Source of the DNA: Phoebastria nigripes
Lineage: Eukaryota; Chordata; Aves; Procellariiformes; Diomedeidae
DNA: 64,000 bases
Direction of reading: 5' to 3'
NCBI GenBank assembly: GCA_035582835.1
Contig: JAYKAV010000300.1
Span: 1,753,054-1,817,053 of the forward strand
The notes beneath the pieces were generated by a model that saw only the letters and a program-made list of their open reading frames with translations, ran no database searches and was not told the origin of the DNA. The position numbers and the translations under genes are program-made. Shown piece after piece: positions 61,393 through 64,000 of this stretch (positions are counted from its first letter, which is position 1; every line of letters starts with the position of its first letter).

Positions 61393-63783
61393 GAAGCTTT
61401 TTTGCCTGGGATATTTTTAGTATGTTCTTCAGACAGGAGTGCTCCTTGTCAACAGCAAACCCGTGGGTCCTCTCTGACTCCAGGCTTCTGAGCAAAAGAA
61501 GCCTCTTTTCATCCCCAGGGAAAGTTAAGGCTGATGTCCCTGCTGTGGTCAAGCAATTCTAGACAACACTAAATGAAACTCTGAATTGCCTTACCAAATC
61601 ACTTTCCTCCTTATGGATCTTCTCCATTCCCAAGTTCATTCCCATGCCTCAGGTTGTACATGTGGCACAAGCATGTCAAGGACCGGGGTGTCACTCAGGG
61701 GTCATTCTCTTCACACTCCTCCCAAGAAATGGGGCAGAAGGCCGTCAAAGTGCTCCCACAGACCTGCTAAGCAGTGTGTCCTGTGGGCTCAGCTTGCCCC
61801 CTTCTCTAGTGGTCCCTAATGGCCCTAACGGACTAGAAGTGGTCTCAGATCACCTGCAGATCACCCTATCTGTTAAATTTGGTGGATAAGCAATAGCTGG
61901 TATATTTTATATTTTGCCTGTCATGGGGGTCATGGGGCANCACACAGCAGTAGTGCTAACTGACCCCACTATGACACAGCTCCAGCCTTCAGCAAGAGTT
62001 CCTTTTTCCCTGGATATCTGAGTACCTGTACCCAGAAGCCTACCCTGAAACTACAGCTGGGAAGTGTTCAAAAATGTCATGCTTTCTTGTTATTCATATT
62101 GCTTTTGGACAGACAGTTTTGGGAAGGAAAACTCAAGCAGTAAATCTCTCACCAAATACATCATTGGAACTGATACCATGTCTTTTAACTGTGAAGGCAG
62201 TAAAAGAGACTTTTATGCTGGTTTGTTGAGTTGTCTCTCAGAGGTCACGTAGTATACAGGACTGGACCCAGCTTCCAAAGATATAGGTTTATTGATACAG
62301 TCATTGTAGGGGTTAGGACTTCACTTTGGTATTGAAAAGGACAGCTAGTCTTGATGTCTAGCAACCAGATGTCAAGCTGAGAGAAAGTGCTGATTGCCAA
62401 ATTTGAGAGAAAGCCCATGAAGACTGAGAGACAATGAATTAGGTCCACTTTTGCTTTTGCTGAGATCCTTTCATTGCTCCTAGAGGTCTTGAAGGCATTT
62501 AGTTTATGGAGAGCCAAGGCCATAGCTATCAACACCTGGTGGAACACTTCATCATTGGAGAAGCAAGGTAAAATTCCTTCATGCACAGCCTGGTAGAGCA
62601 AGGAAACCTGCAGAAGTTGCCTTATAAGGTACTAACTGCATTTTTCACTGATGTTTGGAAGCAGAGGTAGTATTCCCATTTTTCTCCAGTATAACTGCAT
62701 CTCATTCCTGCCTGTTACATAGTTTATACAAAAAATAGTAAAAAAAAACCTCCCCAGAATTGACACTTCAATTAAAAAGAAAAAACCAGAAAAACTAGGA
62801 AGAGCCATAAATCTGCAATTCAAATATCTCAGCGTGCCAGGAAGTGTGATCGGCTGCATACAAGAGTTGCATCTGCTCTGCTTTATTCCCACAGACAGCA
62901 AGCTGCCCACAGAGACCACACCTCCTCCCACTCCTCCTCCTGTTCAAGTTGCTGAAATGCTGCCCAAAAGCAACAACACAAAATTGTCACTGAAGCACTT
63001 TTTCAGCATGGCCCCATTACTGACTTCAAAAAGGATATTTACTGCTTTCTGGTTCAGGGTTGCAGGGCATTTGCAGCAGTGTCTTTGGTTGTTTAACTAG
63101 TTTGTTGACTGGCCAGTGCATTCCCAAGACAGTTGGCAGCACCATCACAGACCTCTGCTGTGGTTTGATCCGTCTCATCCCTGCAATGGATGAAGATGAG
63201 AAAGGAATTAAAGAACTCCTGTCTGGGAAAGAAAACCGCTCTTGTTTCTAGGGGGTTTGTTTTCATTGGTTCTGAAAAATCTATTACTTCTCTCTTTTAA
63301 GTAATTCCTCTGCAGAGATGCTATTTTAATAAAGCTCTGCAAAATGGCTGCAGCTAGAGGGAAAAGTATGTCTGTGAAGGTGGCTTCAAAGGAATACGCT
63401 TTTATTATGAGCCTTTCCTGCTCTCCCTCTGATTTCATTTTCTTTTGTGCTCTGGGTCACTCTTGGTTTGTTTCTAGATTTATTGTCTCCCCCTCCTCCC
63501 CAGTGGAAAAGAGATGTAATTCAGCATCCAATTTATTTGGAAACCCGTTGTTTCCAGGGAAATCTGAACACAAATATCCTGATACTTTATACTGGAGCCT
63601 GTTTTGTGGAGGAAGGTGAATGCACTGTGCACGTGGGATGTAACTCTTCCAGTAGGAAGCATATCTCACAGACTGCAAGGTTCATTCTCCTCTTCTAACT
63701 GCCCTCTTTAAGGTTAATATCTGTTAATATCTGTCTGTGGTGAGGATTGTGTGTATCCTTCAAAGGAGGTCCTGCTGTGCAGC
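61393..63783. other. Non-coding DNA, nothing firmly recognised
   Basis: The minus-strand frame 62245-62601 (118 codons) has protein-like composition but no recognisable family. Other frames are short and overlapping. A near-perfect tandem of GTTAATATCT lies just before 63735. An unresolved base lies at 61940. Confidence 0.45.
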
Positions 63784-63828
63784 CATGAGTGAGACAACGA
63801 ATGTTGTCATGAGTTAGACAACGAATGA
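63784..63828. repeat. 20-bp direct repeat, period 25
   Basis: CATGAGTGAGACAACGAATG (63784-63803) and CATGAGTTAGACAACGAATG (63809-63828) differ at one base and are separated by TTGTC. This is a recent-looking tandem duplication. Confidence 0.92.
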
Positions 63829-63909
63829 CTTGAGAGACATCTTCCTTGGCAGTTGCATGGAGCAGGGTGTGAGCTGTGAATGTGATACGTATTTGATCCT
63901 CTTTGTGTT

Positions 63910-63989
63910 GAGCCTGGAGAGACTTGAGATCTTGTCAAGATCTTGTCAGATCTTGACTTGAGATCTTGCCAGAGAGCCTGGAGATCTTG
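63910..63989. repeat. Cluster of AGATCTTG direct and inverted repeats
   Basis: AGATCTTG occurs five times in 63 bases (63927, 63938, 63948, 63961, 63982). GACTTGAGATCTTG is repeated exactly at 63921-63934 and 63955-63968, and GAGCCTGGAGA at 63910-63920 and 63974-63984. GTCAAGATCT (63934-63943) and AGATCTTGAC (63948-63957) form a perfect 10-bp hairpin with a 4-base loop. The cluster runs towards the window end, so its full extent is not visible. Confidence 0.9.
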
Positions 63990-64000
63990 TTTACTTTGAT

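Noticed and set aside
62245..62601. 118-codon minus-strand frame with protein-like composition
   Set aside because: No family recognised, no splice or promoter support, and the neighbouring frames are broken.
1..64000. CRISPR arrays, tRNA or rRNA genes, bacterial operons
   Set aside because: No regularly spaced repeats, no cloverleaf or A/B-box arrangement noticed, and the repeats are clearly vertebrate.
1..64000. Endogenous retrovirus or LTR
   Set aside because: No paired LTRs, primer-binding site, or gag/pol/env-like frames were recognised; the only reverse-transcriptase traces are of the LINE CR1 type.

Overview
The window looks like non-coding bird (avian) nuclear DNA. The main evidence is three 5'-truncated CR1 LINE copies whose 3' ends carry the layout typical of birds: the 'TTGGACTAGATGACCT' or 'TTGGACCAGATGATCT' block, then the 'GGTCCCTTCCAA' block, then short terminal repeats of the 'ATTCTATG' kind. 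Interspersed repeats are sparse, no Alu, L1 or B1-like SINE was seen, and a few very old amniote repeats survive. All of this fits a bird better than a mammal; a crocodilian or turtle is less likely. The species cannot be named from the sequence alone.

No protein-coding gene, tRNA, rRNA or CRISPR array could be supported. The longest open frame on either strand is 171 codons, about what chance gives in 64 kb of this composition. None of the frames resembles a protein family except those inside CR1. The window is best read as intergenic DNA (a gene desert) or the interior of a very large intron.

Layout: 1-1479 is featureless AT-rich DNA. 1480-2622 is a long, decayed CR1 with recognisable reverse-transcriptase remnants. 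2623-8829 is plain. 8830-10610 holds a stack of overlapping minus-strand frames, one hydrophobic, which is not supported as a gene. 16909-16994 is a small tandem repeat. 19075-19477 is a well-preserved CR1 3' end. About 23400-23790 is probably a very decayed CR1. 23863-23899 is an alternating purine/pyrimidine tract. 28641-29060 is a third CR1, followed by a 12-bp triplicate. 31401-31539 is a long polypyrimidine tract. About 33060-33185 and 51060-51290 look like old MIR-type SINE 3' parts. 35250-35373 is an old CR1/L3-type 3' end. 36880-37420 is a local GC- and CpG-rich patch. 59499-59574 is a microsatellite. 61260-61392 is a 98-bp-spaced tandem duplication with poly-T. 63784-63989 is a cluster of short direct and inverted repeats running towards the window end.

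Between these lie several AT-rich blocks dense in ATTA/TAAT (homeodomain-type), octamer-like or GATA motifs. They have the look of conserved non-coding regulatory elements, but only a multi-species alignment could show that. No new biological system was found. The best leads are the possible exaptation of the old repeats, the CpG-retaining block at about 60040-60260, and the complex repeat cluster at the right edge.
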